A DNA stretch of 37,418 nucleotides. Source: Thermoplasmata archaeon (lineage in GTDB: Archaea > Thermoplasmatota > Thermoplasmata > Lutacidiplasmatales > UBA184). The position numbers were made by a program, and so were the translations under genes. Under the pieces are notes generated by a model, which was given only the letters and a program-made list of their open reading frames with translations, did not search any database and was not told the origin of the DNA. This document shows, one piece after another, positions 23,041 through 30,909 of the stretch. Where the stretch lies: positions 1-37,418 of the forward strand of contig JAKAYL010000014.1 of assembly GCA_021809545.1 (NCBI GenBank), in the 5' to 3' direction. How positions within the stretch are numbered: position 1 is the first letter of the stretch; every line of letters starts with the position of its first letter.

Positions 23041-23083
23041 CCGGTATGTAGCCCAATTAACTACACCGAGATGGGGATAATTG

Positions 23084-23091
23084 ACATATCC
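23084..23091 (+). promoter_or_regulatory. TATA-like box of the small unknown gene
   Basis: ACATATCC is centred 26 bases upstream of the ATG at 23113 and supports that ATG over the one at 23071. It lies back to back with the tes promoter in a 120-base divergent gap. Confidence 0.4.
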
Positions 23092-23112
23092 CCAGATGGC
23101 GTATCCACCCCC

Positions 23113-23409
23113 ATGACCAAGATACGTCTCGGCTCTGAGAGCATGCCCTTCGACATCGACGAGTTCAGTCAGAAGTTAGGCGAGACCGCTATTAAGGTGA
23201 CCGTCCCCCGGGACCAGTTGCCCGAGGTGCTGAAGCGGGCGCTCGATTTCATCAACTTCGGCATCTATGTGTACAGTATAGTGGTCCTGCCCTCGCCCAC
23301 CCCTACCCTGAACACCTTCATCGTCCAGATGGACCGGATCGATTTCAACGACAAACTGAAGGGATGGGTGCCGTTCCGCGAGGGACGGGACCCACCGCCC
23401 CAGACCTGA
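23113..23409 (+). CDS. Conserved-looking small protein of unknown function
   Basis: I do not recognise this 98-residue protein. It is soluble and acidic-to-neutral. An N-terminal charged region (SMPFDIDEFSQKLGETAIKVTVP) is followed by a helix (LPEVLKRALDFINFG) and then two hydrophobic strand-like stretches (YVYSIVVLPSPTPTLNTFIVQMDRIDF), which suggests a small alpha/beta domain. It ends in WVPFREGRDPPPQT. No cysteines, metal sites or membrane helices are present. The frame extends upstream to 23071, but the TATA-like box at 23084-23091 would then lie inside the gene, so the ATG at 23113 is preferred. It is divergent from tes and 91 bases before the nuo operon, which has its own TATA box. Confidence 0.65.
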   Translation: MTKIRLGSESMPFDIDEFSQKLGETAIKVTVPRDQLPEVLKRALDFINFGIYVYSIVVLPSPTPTLNTFIVQMDRIDFNDKLKGWVPFREGRDPPPQT

Positions 23410-23455
23410 ATCCGCTTCCCGAGACCTGCGAAGTAGCCCCGTGCAACCGGCCAAC

Positions 23456-23463
23456 TTTATATT
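23456..23463 (+). promoter_or_regulatory. Strong TATA box of the nuo operon
   Basis: TTTATATT is the closest match to the archaeal TATA consensus in the window. It lies 38-45 bases before the nuoA ATG, giving a leader of about 15 bases. A GGAGG Shine-Dalgarno at 23487-23491, 9 bases before the ATG, falls within that leader. Confidence 0.7.
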
Positions 23464-23500
23464 GGAATACGCTCCTCGGACCTGACGGAGGACGGGCACA

Positions 23501-23875
23501 ATGGACGCGGGCACAGAGTCGTTCATCGTCTTTGCGGTCATCGCCGTCATTTTCGGCGTCGGCTCCATCATCGCCAACCGCATGCTCGGTGCGCGGCGGG
23601 TGAAGTCCTACCTCCAAGACCTGACCTACGAGTGCGGAGAGGAGGCGGAGGGGTCCGCCATGGTCGATTTCCCCACGCACCACTACGTCTTTGCCATCGT
23701 CTTCGTGGCCGTGGACGTCCTCGGCTTCCTCCTGGCCCTCTGGGCGGTCTCGCTTCACTACTTCGTCAAGTTCGATGAGTGGCTCATCCCCGCCCTGGTG
23801 GTCGGGGTCTTCTCCTGCATGGCACTGCTCGGCATCTACTACGTGCTCCGTGGGGAGCAGAGCCTCTGGGTATGA
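23501..23875 (+). CDS. nuoA: Complex I subunit A (NuoA)
   Basis: A 124-residue, three-helix membrane subunit of the proton-pumping quinone reductase that borders the quinone channel. It shows the loop motif YECGEE (family YECG) and the C-terminal GEQSLWV (family GALEW-like). The second helix, [16 protein letters not shown], keeps the Asp of the usual FDVE motif but has Leu where Glu is expected, and the preceding loop FPTHHYVFA is also unusual. It is the first gene of the operon, with TATA box and GGAGG, and overlaps nuoB as ATGA. Confidence 0.9.
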   Translation: MDAGTESFIVFAVIAVIFGVGSIIANRMLGARRVKSYLQDLTYECGEEAEGSAMVDFPTHHYVFAIVFVAVDVLGFLLALWAVSLHYFVKFDEWLIPALVVGVFSCMALLGIYYVLRGEQSLWV

Positions 23876-24462
23876 CCGAAGGAGAGTCCTCCGCGAAGGT
23901 CATCACCCACATCCGGGAGACCGACCCGGCGGAGCCGGAGGTCCCCTTCGCCGAGGTCGAGGCCGTCCAGGCCAAGGAGTTCATCCCCGTGATGAAGGAG
24001 ACCCTGACCGGGATGATCCAGCGGGGGCTCGAGGCCGCGACCAAGCCCGTCTTCAACTGGGCGGGGCGCAACTCCCTCTTTCCCCTCCACTGGGGCCTCG
24101 CCTGCTGCGCCATCGAGTTCGCGGCGGGCTTCGGTGCCCGCTGGGACGGAGAGCGCTTCGGGGTCGTCCCGCGGTCCTCCCCTCGCCAATGCGATCTCCT
24201 GATCGTCAACGGGACGGTCACCTGGAAGCTCTCTCACAAACTCATCACCCTCTGGGAGCAGATGCCGGAGCCCAAGTGGGCGATCGCCATGGGCAACTGT
24301 GCGACCGGAGGAGGCCCCTTCCGGACGGCGTACTCGGTCGTCCCGGGAGTGGACAAGCTCGTCCCGGTCGACGTCTACATCGCAGGGTGCCCCCCGCGGC
24401 CGGAGGCCATGCTGGACGGGATCCTTCGGCTGGAACGGCTGATCCGTGAGAGGAAGGGATAG
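23872..24462 (+). CDS. nuoB: Complex I subunit B (NuoB), N2 cluster carrier
   Basis: This peripheral-arm subunit holds the terminal [4Fe-4S] cluster N2, which reduces the quinone. The 196-residue protein has the tandem Cys78-Cys79 in GLACCAIEF, Cys143 in [11 protein letters not shown] and Cys173 in [10 protein letters not shown], the four N2 ligands. The first 55 residues are a charged, variable extension ([19 protein letters not shown]) longer than in many homologs. The start is the ATG overlapping the nuoA TGA. An upstream in-frame extension lies inside nuoA and is rejected. Confidence 0.96.
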   Translation: MTEGESSAKVITHIRETDPAEPEVPFAEVEAVQAKEFIPVMKETLTGMIQRGLEAATKPVFNWAGRNSLFPLHWGLACCAIEFAAGFGARWDGERFGVVPRSSPRQCDLLIVNGTVTWKLSHKLITLWEQMPEPKWAIAMGNCATGGGPFRTAYSVVPGVDKLVPVDVYIAGCPPRPEAMLDGILRLERLIRERKG

Positions 24463-24465
24463 CCG

Positions 24466-24957
24466 ATGACCGGGACCGCCCTCTCGCTCTCCGAGCTCCC
24501 ATCCGCCCTTGCAGGCAAGTTCCCCGGCAAGGTGACCCCCGTCCCCGGCCGCAAGGATATGTTGGCCGCCCTCAAGGTCCTCCCTGAGGCGATCGTTCCC
24601 GTGTCCCAGTTCCTGCGGGACCAGGGGACTTTCGAGCACTGCGCCCTCGTCTCCGGGGTCGACTGGATCGACCGTATCGAGGTGCTCTACCACCTCTGGT
24701 CGGATGAGTACAAGGGGTACCTAGAGCTCTCGGTCGATCTTCCCGCCGATGAGCCCCATGTGGCCTCCGTGACCCCGGTATGGAGCGGGGCCAACTGGCA
24801 CGAGCGAGAGACCTGGGACATGCTCGGCGTCCGTTTCGACGGCCACCCCGACCTCCGGCGGGTCCTCATGCCGGAAGGATATCGTTTCCACCCCCTACGG
24901 AAGTCCTTCGAGCTCCGCGAGCCCGAGGAGCTGGAGGTCAAAGCGCGCCATGTCTGA
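24466..24957 (+). CDS. nuoC: Complex I subunit C (NuoC)
   Basis: A 163-residue hydrophilic subunit of the Q module, also called the 30-kDa subunit. It has LVSGVDWIDRIEVLYHL, the family segment VWSGANWHERETWDMLGVRFDGHPDLRRVLMP, and the C-terminal HPLRKSFEL. It is encoded separately from NuoD, unlike the NuoCD fusion of E. coli. It starts 3 bases after nuoB and overlaps nuoD by 8 bases. Confidence 0.94.
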   Translation: MTGTALSLSELPSALAGKFPGKVTPVPGRKDMLAALKVLPEAIVPVSQFLRDQGTFEHCALVSGVDWIDRIEVLYHLWSDEYKGYLELSVDLPADEPHVASVTPVWSGANWHERETWDMLGVRFDGHPDLRRVLMPEGYRFHPLRKSFELREPEELEVKARHV

Positions 24958-26095
24958 GATGTGGATCAACATGGGGCCTCAGCACCCCATGACGCACGGG
25001 CTCTGGAACCTGCGCATCAAGGTCGACGGCGAGCTCATCGTGGACGCCGATCCCGAGATCGGGTACCTCCACCGCGGGATCGAGAAGATCTGCGAGTACC
25101 GGCGCTACAACGAGGTCATCACACTCATGGACCGGACCTGCTACGTCGCAGGGATCGCCTGGGAGCAGCTCTACATCATGGCGGCCGAGGGGGCCCTCGG
25201 CATCACGCCCCCCGCCCGGGCCGAGTACATCCGTGTCCTGTCCCAAGAGCTTCAGAGGCTCTCCTCGCACATCATCTGGTACGCAGCGTATGTGCAGGAC
25301 ATCGGGCTCATGACGCCCTTCCTCTACGGGATGCGGGACCGGGACCTCGTCCTCGACCTCTTCCAGTCCTACACCGGAGCCCGCATGACCTACGAGTACA
25401 TGCGCGTCGGCGGGGTCCGCAATGACGTCCCCGTCGGGTTCACGGACCGCTGCCGCAAGGTCATGGACTGGCTGGACGGGAAGCTCGTCGAGTACGAGAA
25501 GGTCTGCGACAACTCCACCATCTTCCTGGACCGGACGATTGGCGTCGGGATCCTCAAGGCCAAGGAGGCCATCCAGGACGGCATCACCGGACCGGTCCTC
25601 CGGGCGGCGAACGTCGCCCGGGATATCCGCCGGGACCGACCCTACTCCGCCTATCCCGAGATCGACTTCGACGTGGCCATCCACGACGGGGCCGACTGCT
25701 ACGGGCGTTACCGCGTGCGGATGGAGGAGATGAAGCAATCCGTCCGCATCGTCCGGCAGGTCCTCGACTGGCTGGACCGCAACCCCGGCCCGGTCCTGGC
25801 CGAGAAGGTGCCCCGCTTCGTCGGGACCCCGAGCCCCCCGCCCGGGAAGGAGATCTACGTCGAGCGCCGCGGGTACCCCAAGGGACGCGGATTCTCGTCC
25901 ATGGAGGAGCCCCACGGGGAGGCCATGGCCTACATCATCAACGAGGGCGCAGAGCACCCCTACCGGGCGAAGCTCCGTTCCCCGGTCTTCGTCAACATCG
26001 CCGCCGCAAAGGACTATCTCATCGGCTACCGGATCTCGGACATCCCCGCGATCATGGGTTCCGTCGATGTCTGCCTTGGGGAGGCCGACCGTTAG
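24950..26095 (+). CDS. nuoD: Complex I subunit D (NuoD, 49-kDa type)
   Basis: A 381-residue peripheral-arm subunit related to the large subunit of [NiFe] hydrogenases; it forms most of the quinone pocket beside NuoB. Recognisable are MGPQHPMTHG at the N-terminus (the HP.TH.. motif with quinone-site His), GYLHRGIEKICEYRRYNE, FGARMTYEY-like YTGARMTYEYMRVGG, DCYGRYRVRMEEM and the C-terminal PAIMGSVDVCLGEADR. The nickel-binding cysteines of hydrogenases are absent, as expected for a quinone reductase. The ATG overlaps nuoC by 8 bases. Confidence 0.96.
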   Translation: MSEMWINMGPQHPMTHGLWNLRIKVDGELIVDADPEIGYLHRGIEKICEYRRYNEVITLMDRTCYVAGIAWEQLYIMAAEGALGITPPARAEYIRVLSQELQRLSSHIIWYAAYVQDIGLMTPFLYGMRDRDLVLDLFQSYTGARMTYEYMRVGGVRNDVPVGFTDRCRKVMDWLDGKLVEYEKVCDNSTIFLDRTIGVGILKAKEAIQDGITGPVLRAANVARDIRRDRPYSAYPEIDFDVAIHDGADCYGRYRVRMEEMKQSVRIVRQVLDWLDRNPGPVLAEKVPRFVGTPSPPPGKEIYVERRGYPKGRGFSSMEEPHGEAMAYIINEGAEHPYRAKLRSPVFVNIAAAKDYLIGYRISDIPAIMGSVDVCLGEADR

Positions 26096-26104
26096 AAGGT
26101 TCCC

Positions 26105-27202
26105 ATGGTCGACACGATCTACTCCGTGGTCTACGCCCTCGTGGTCTATGCCCTCAACCTCCTCGGGCCCATCGTTCCCATCGCCCCCTCGCTGGGACCG
26201 GGCCTCGCGGTCTGGCTCTCCTACCTCGTGGTCGGCGCCATCATCTTCGCCTTCAGCCTGGTCAACGTGCTCGTCTTCATCTGGTGGGAGCGCAAGCTGC
26301 TCGGACGGTTCATGGACCGCCGGGGAGCCATGCACGTCGGGTATGCGGGACTCCTCCAGAACCTGGCCGACGGGCTGAAGCTCTTCCGCAAGCAGCCCTT
26401 CGCTCCCAAGGACGCGGACGAACTGGGGTACTACTTCGGCCCCACGGCCTACCTCGTCATGTCCGTCATGATCCTGGGGCTCATCCCCCTCTCCTTCGGG
26501 GTTTCGGGAGGGGTCGTGCCGCTCTCGCTCCTCGTTGCCCTCGCCCTCTTCTCCTTCGCCCCCTTGTTCATCTTCATCGCCTCCTGGTCCTCCAACAACA
26601 AGTACTCCCTCATCGGGGGCATGCGGACGGCCGCCCAGCTGGTCGCCTACGAGATCCCCCTCCTCCTCGCGGTGGTCGGGGTCGTGGCGCTCACGGGGAG
26701 CTTCGACCTCAACGTGATCGTCGGCGACCAGGCCCGCTACGGGTGGTTCGGGCTCCCGCTCTTCCTCGGTCTTCTGCTCTTCTTCGTCGCCATGCTCGCC
26801 GAGGTCGAACGGATCCCCTTCGACCTTCCCGAGGCCGAGGCGGAGCTCGTCGAAGGCTGGTCCACCGAGTTCGGCGGGATGCTCTTCGCCTTCACCATGA
26901 TGGGGGACTACGTCCGGGCGCTCATAGGCAGCTACCTCATCGTGCTCCTCTTCCTGGGGGGCTGGTCCATGCCCTGGGGACTCTCGAACTTTCCGCTCTC
27001 TGGATTGGTCTTTTTCCAAGTGAAAACTTACGTCGTCTTCGCCATCTTCATATGGGTCCGCGCATCCCTCCCGCGCGTGCGGACGGACCAGCTTCTGCAG
27101 ATAGGCTGGAAGCGTATGCTGCCGCTCGCGATGCTGAACATCGTCTGGGCCCTGGCGCTGGTGGTCTGGGGCTGGCCCACCATCCACTGGCCCGTGCTTT
27201 AG
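26105..27202 (+). CDS. nuoH: Complex I subunit H (NuoH)
   Basis: A 365-residue membrane subunit linking the quinone site to the ion pumps, with about eight to nine hydrophobic helices. Family motifs are ERKLLGRFMDRRGAMHVG (cytoplasmic loop 1), LADGLKLFRKQPFAP, EVERIPFDLPEAEAELVEGW with its string of carboxylates on the quinone-to-antiporter path, and TEFGGMLFAF followed by VRASLPRVRTDQLLQIGWK. The N-terminus carries an additional hydrophobic stretch. A GAAGG lies 5-9 bases before the ATG. Confidence 0.96.
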   Translation: MVDTIYSVVYALVVYALNLLGPIVPIAPSLGPGLAVWLSYLVVGAIIFAFSLVNVLVFIWWERKLLGRFMDRRGAMHVGYAGLLQNLADGLKLFRKQPFAPKDADELGYYFGPTAYLVMSVMILGLIPLSFGVSGGVVPLSLLVALALFSFAPLFIFIASWSSNNKYSLIGGMRTAAQLVAYEIPLLLAVVGVVALTGSFDLNVIVGDQARYGWFGLPLFLGLLLFFVAMLAEVERIPFDLPEAEAELVEGWSTEFGGMLFAFTMMGDYVRALIGSYLIVLLFLGGWSMPWGLSNFPLSGLVFFQVKTYVVFAIFIWVRASLPRVRTDQLLQIGWKRMLPLAMLNIVWALALVVWGWPTIHWPVL

Positions 27203-27214
27203 GGAGATACCAGG

Positions 27215-28006
27215 ATGGAGACCAAGTACGGCAAAACCGTGAAGGTCGCGGCACCCCCCCCTGCGGGGGTCCGGGGAATCGTGGTACAACCCATGGCCCT
27301 CGTGGCTCGGCAGTTCTTCAAGAGCCTCTGGCGCCCCTCGACCATCCTCTATCCGATGAAGGAGCGGCTCGAGAACCCCGAGTTCCGGGAAGAGGTCAAG
27401 GTCGAGAGCGGGGCCCCCATCGGGGTCGGCGAGATCTGGGACAACTATCGGGGGGTCCACGCCCTCAACATCAAGACCTGCATCTCCTGCAACCTCTGCG
27501 CCTTCTCCTGCCCGGACACCTGCATCGAGATGGTGAACGTCGACGCGGGGGGCGGGAAGAGCAAGAAGTGCCCCCAGATCGACTACGGCAAGTGCTCCTT
27601 CTGCGGCTTCTGCTCGGACGCCTGCCCGGAGGGGTGCCTCACCATGACCCCGGCGTACACGATCACCACCAACAACCGAAAGAACATGGTCTACAGCCCC
27701 GAGCGGATGTTCGAGGTGTTCAAGGTCAAGCTCCCGCAGAACCCGACCCGGATCGCGCTCCCGGCGAACGAGGATGTGATCCTGCTGGACCAGGACCTCT
27801 GCATCGGCTGCAACGCCTGCGCCCGGGACTGCCCGACCAAGTGCATCACGATGATCGAGATCCCCCGGGCCGAGGCAAAGCCCGGGGAGAAGCTCCCGAA
27901 GCGCATCTGGAAGGAGCCCTCGGTGAACGACTCGGAGTGCGTCCGCTGCGGGACCTGCATCTCCGTCTGCCCAAGGGAATGTCTCTACTGGGGTGCTAGG
28001 AAGTGA
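27215..28006 (+). CDS. nuoI: Complex I subunit I (NuoI) with four ferredoxin-type cluster motifs
   Basis: NuoI normally carries two [4Fe-4S] clusters (N6a, N6b) that wire electrons to NuoB. This 263-residue form has four CxxCxxCxxxC motifs: Cys89-92-95-99, Cys127-130-133-137, Cys196-199-202-206 and Cys242-245-248-252. The first pair sits in the NuoI-like context (LYPMKERLEN, VHALNIKTC, YSPERMFEV). The second pair is a C-terminal 2x[4Fe-4S] ferredoxin module reached through a 40-residue linker. Extra cysteines (103, 119, 141, 210, 256) are present. Since nuoE, nuoF and nuoG are missing, the added module may be the docking or entry wire for the electron donor. The stop overlaps nuoJ as GTGA. 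Confidence 0.95.
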   Translation: METKYGKTVKVAAPPPAGVRGIVVQPMALVARQFFKSLWRPSTILYPMKERLENPEFREEVKVESGAPIGVGEIWDNYRGVHALNIKTCISCNLCAFSCPDTCIEMVNVDAGGGKSKKCPQIDYGKCSFCGFCSDACPEGCLTMTPAYTITTNNRKNMVYSPERMFEVFKVKLPQNPTRIALPANEDVILLDQDLCIGCNACARDCPTKCITMIEIPRAEAKPGEKLPKRIWKEPSVNDSECVRCGTCISVCPRECLYWGARK

Positions 28007-28512
28007 ACGTCGACGGAGTGCTGTTCGCTCTCCTGGCCGGGGCCGGTCTCCTGACCGCGATCGCCGCCCTCCTCGCCCGGGAGATCGTCCACACCATCAT
28101 GTGGATCGCCATCCTCTTCGTCTCGCTCGGGCTCGTCTACTTCCTCCTGGAGGCCCCCTTCCTCGGGGTCCTCCAACTGGCGGTCTATGCCGGGGCCGTG
28201 ACCATCCTGCTTCTCTTCGCCATCATGGTCGTCAAGAAGCGCATCTTCAGCAAGGAGGCGGTGACAGGGATCGGTGTGAGCTCGGTGGCCCTCGCCGTGG
28301 CGCTCGCGACGCTCTTCACCCTGAACGCCAGCTCGGTCACCCCGCCCAACGGGGGTAGGGTGTACGACACGACCCTCCTTTCGGTGAGCCTCTTCGCAAG
28401 CTACGGGGCCTGGGTCCTTGCCCTGGGGTTCGTGGTCCTGAGCGCCCTCGTGGGGGCGGTCTACCTGGCCCGGGAGAGCCGGGGACGCCGGATCCGGGCG
28501 GAGGGGGAATGA
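28003..28512 (+). CDS. nuoJ: Complex I subunit J (NuoJ)
   Basis: A 169-residue membrane subunit with five hydrophobic helices. The family core is FLEAPFLGVLQLAVYAGAVTILLLFAIMVV-like: LLEAPFLGVLQL and VYAGAVTILLLFAIMV are visible at residues about 47-78, including the pi-bulge helix region involved in coupling. The start is a GTG that overlaps the nuoI stop (GTGA). It ends in a basic RGRRIRAEGE tail that overlaps nuoK as ATGA. J and K sequences are full length and not fused. Confidence 0.93.
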   Translation: MNVDGVLFALLAGAGLLTAIAALLAREIVHTIMWIAILFVSLGLVYFLLEAPFLGVLQLAVYAGAVTILLLFAIMVVKKRIFSKEAVTGIGVSSVALAVALATLFTLNASSVTPPNGGRVYDTTLLSVSLFASYGAWVLALGFVVLSALVGAVYLARESRGRRIRAEGE

Positions 28513-28829
28513 TTCCCCTCGACGAGCTCCTCGTCTTCAGCGGGCTCCTCTTCTCCATCGGCATCTTCGGGGTCTTGACCCGGCGCAACTTCATCATGCT
28601 CCTCATCTCGGTCGAGATCATCATGAACTCGGCCATCCTGAACTTCGTTACGTTCTCGGCCTACTCCCCCTCGAGCTCGGTCGCCCAGGCCGTCTCGGGG
28701 CAGGGGATCGCCGTCGTGCTCATCGGGCTCGCAGCCACCGAGGTGGCCCTCGGTCTCGCCATCGTCCTCGCGCTGAACCGGATCATCGGGAGCGTGGACG
28801 TCGCCAAGGCCATGGAACTCAGGCTCTGA
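28509..28829 (+). CDS. nuoK: Complex I subunit K (NuoK)
   Basis: A 106-residue, three-helix membrane subunit related to MrpC. It has GIFGVLTRRNFIMLLISVEIIMNS, with the conserved membrane Glu in SVEIIMN, and VLIGLAATEVALGLAIVLA, with the second conserved Glu. Both carboxylates are needed for ion transfer in E. coli NuoK. The ATG overlaps the nuoJ stop. Confidence 0.95.
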   Translation: MIPLDELLVFSGLLFSIGIFGVLTRRNFIMLLISVEIIMNSAILNFVTFSAYSPSSSVAQAVSGQGIAVVLIGLAATEVALGLAIVLALNRIIGSVDVAKAMELRL

Positions 28830-28836
28830 GGAGGGG

Positions 28837-30909
28837 GTGGTCGGTCTGGATTTCTTCGTATACGCATTCCTGGTCCCGCTCCTTCCGGCCCTCGCCTTCG
28901 TGGTGCTCGGCCTGACCGGGAAGTCCTTCCGGAACGGTGGAGGGCTCCTCGCCGTCGGGGCCGAGGGGCTCGCCCTCCTCCTGAGCGTCTTCTTCGCGTA
29001 CGAGGAGTCCGTCTCCACTACGGGGATCTACCACGACTCGAGCTTCGTCTGGATGGGCCTCCCCGACGGAACGAATTTCGTCATGGGGACCCTCATGAGC
29101 CCCCTCGGCGCGCTCATGCTCCTCGTGGTGAACATCGTCGGCTTCCTCGTCGTCGTCTACTCGCTCGAGTACATGTCCCACGAGGAGGGCCTCCCCCGCT
29201 ACTACGCCGAGCTCATGCTCTTCCTGACGGCGATGAACCTCGTCTGCCTGGCCGACAACTTCCTCGAGTTCATCCTCGCCTGGGAGCTCGTGGGGCTGTG
29301 CTCCTACCTCCTCATCGGCTTCTTCTGGAAGAAGCCCGAGGCCGCCTCGGCCGCCAAGAAGGCGTTCCTCGTGACGCGCGTGGGGGACGTCCTCTTCTTC
29401 GTCGGGGTCTTCATCTTCTTCACCTCCCTCGCCGGGGTCGTCAACCCCTCGATCACCACGCTCCCCTACCAGGGACAGGTCTGCCCGGGAGGGCAAGTGA
29501 CCTGGGCCTGCGCCGGGTTCACCTTCGCCCCGCCCAACGCCAACTCCAACGCCCCCTTCCTCGCCCCGGGGACCATCACATCCCCAGGGTACGGCTCGAA
29601 CCTCATGACCCTCGCCGGCCTCCTCATCCTCGGCGGGGCGGCCGGGAAGAGCGCCCAGTTCCCGCTCCACACATGGCTCCCCGATGCCATGGAGGGCCCC
29701 ACGACGGTCAGCGCCCTCATCCACGCGGCCACGATGGTAGCGGCCGGTGTCTTCCTCCTCGCGATCACCTCGATCTACATCGGCTTCACTTCGACCGCGG
29801 CGCTCGTCATTCTGGGGATCGGCAGCTTCACGAGCCTCTTCGCCGGGACCATGGGAGTGGTCGCCCGCGACATCAAACGCGTCATCGCCTACTCCACCAT
29901 GTCCCAACTCGGGTACATGGTCATGGGGGTCGGCGCCTCCTCCCTGGTCCTGGTCGGACCGGGGGACGCCATGTTCCATCTCTTCACCCACGCCTTCTTC
30001 AAGGCGCTCCTGTTCCTTTCGGCGGGGTCGGTCATCCACGCCGTCGGCACGCAGGACCTCTTTGCGATGGGGGGCCTCCTCCGAAAGATGCCCGTTACCG
30101 CGTTCACCATGCTCATCGGTGCGCTCGCGCTCTCCGGGATCCCTCCGTTCTCGGGCTTCTTCTCCAAGGACGGGCTCCTGGCCCTCACCTGGGCCGCCTC
30201 CCAGCACTACGCTGTCGCCCTTCCCTTCTTCCTCCTCGCGCTCGTCGGGGTCTTCCTGACCGGGTTCTACATCTTCCGGCTCTGGTTCCTCACCTTCAGC
30301 GGCTCGCACTCCCGGACCCCCGGGCTCCACGGGCACGAGCCCAGCTGGATCATGCGGGCCCCCCTCGTGGCCCTCGCCGGGCTCACGCTGGTTGCCGGAG
30401 TGCTCCCGTTGTTCGGAGGCTTCGCGAACCTGCTTCCCGGGGTCCAGTGGGGCACCCTCGGGTACTCCTACACCTCTTCGGGCTGGGTCTTCTCCTCAAG
30501 TGACCTGATGGTAGCGATCGCCTCCCTCGTGCTCGCCTTCGCGGGCGTCGGGACCGCCTACGTCTTCTGGGGCAACGGGCGGGTCTTCTCCCTCCCCGAG
30601 AACAGCTGGCTGCGGGCCCCTCACACCCTCCTCCTCCGCAAGTACTACTTCGACGAAGTCTACGACGGACTGGCCCACGGGGTTATCCTGGGGGTCGCCC
30701 GTGGCCTCGACTGGTTCGACCGCTACGTGATCGACGGGACCATCCATGCCTTCGAGCGCCTGTTCAGCCAGGCCTCCGAACGGGGACGCCGGATCCAGAG
30801 CGGACTGGTCTCGAACTACGCCTCCTGGATCGCCCTGGGGCTCGTCGTGCTCCTGGTGGCGATCATCTACGGCATCCCGTGGCTTGACTCTCTGTGGGGG
30901 GGAGGATGA
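28837..30909 (+). CDS. nuoL: Complex I subunit L (NuoL), antiporter-like
   Basis: This 690-residue subunit is the distal pump of the membrane arm, homologous to MrpA. Key residues are in FLEFILAWELVGLCSYLLIG (the membrane Glu of helix 5), KSAQFPLHTWLPDAMEGPTTVSALIH (the Lys of helix 7 and the broken helix) and KRVIAYSTMSQLGYM. The last 150 residues contain the long lateral helix region (KYYFDEVYDGLAHGV) and the final anchor helix. An insert of about 55 residues rich in Gly/Asn/Pro, with three Cys, follows TSLAGVVNPS and faces outside. The start is a GTG preceded by GAGGAGGG. The stop overlaps nuoM as ATGA. Confidence 0.96.
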   Translation: MVGLDFFVYAFLVPLLPALAFVVLGLTGKSFRNGGGLLAVGAEGLALLLSVFFAYEESVSTTGIYHDSSFVWMGLPDGTNFVMGTLMSPLGALMLLVVNIVGFLVVVYSLEYMSHEEGLPRYYAELMLFLTAMNLVCLADNFLEFILAWELVGLCSYLLIGFFWKKPEAASAAKKAFLVTRVGDVLFFVGVFIFFTSLAGVVNPSITTLPYQGQVCPGGQVTWACAGFTFAPPNANSNAPFLAPGTITSPGYGSNLMTLAGLLILGGAAGKSAQFPLHTWLPDAMEGPTTVSALIHAATMVAAGVFLLAITSIYIGFTSTAALVILGIGSFTSLFAGTMGVVARDIKRVIAYSTMSQLGYMVMGVGASSLVLVGPGDAMFHLFTHAFFKALLFLSAGSVIHAVGTQDLFAMGGLLRKMPVTAFTMLIGALALSGIPPFSGFFSKDGLLALTWAASQHYAVALPFFLLALVGVFLTGFYIFRLWFLTFSGSHSRTPGLHGHEPSWIMRAPLVALAGLTLVAGVLPLFGGFANLLPGVQWGTLGYSYTSSGWVFSSSDLMVAIASLVLAFAGVGTAYVFWGNGRVFSLPENSWLRAPHTLLLRKYYFDEVYDGLAHGVILGVARGLDWFDRYVIDGTIHAFERLFSQASERGRRIQSGLVSNYASWIALGLVVLLVAIIYGIPWLDSLWGGG

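Noticed and set aside
24938-27460. An 840-codon minus-strand frame across nuoC to nuoI
   Set aside because: It lies opposite five confirmed nuo genes, its composition is that of a GC-rich shadow (Asp, Val, Gly, Glu, Arg), and it has no recognisable domain.
28819-30336. A 505-codon minus-strand frame opposite nuoL
   Set aside because: The product is almost entirely Glu/Gly/Asp/Arg repeats, typical of antisense to a hydrophobic membrane protein gene.
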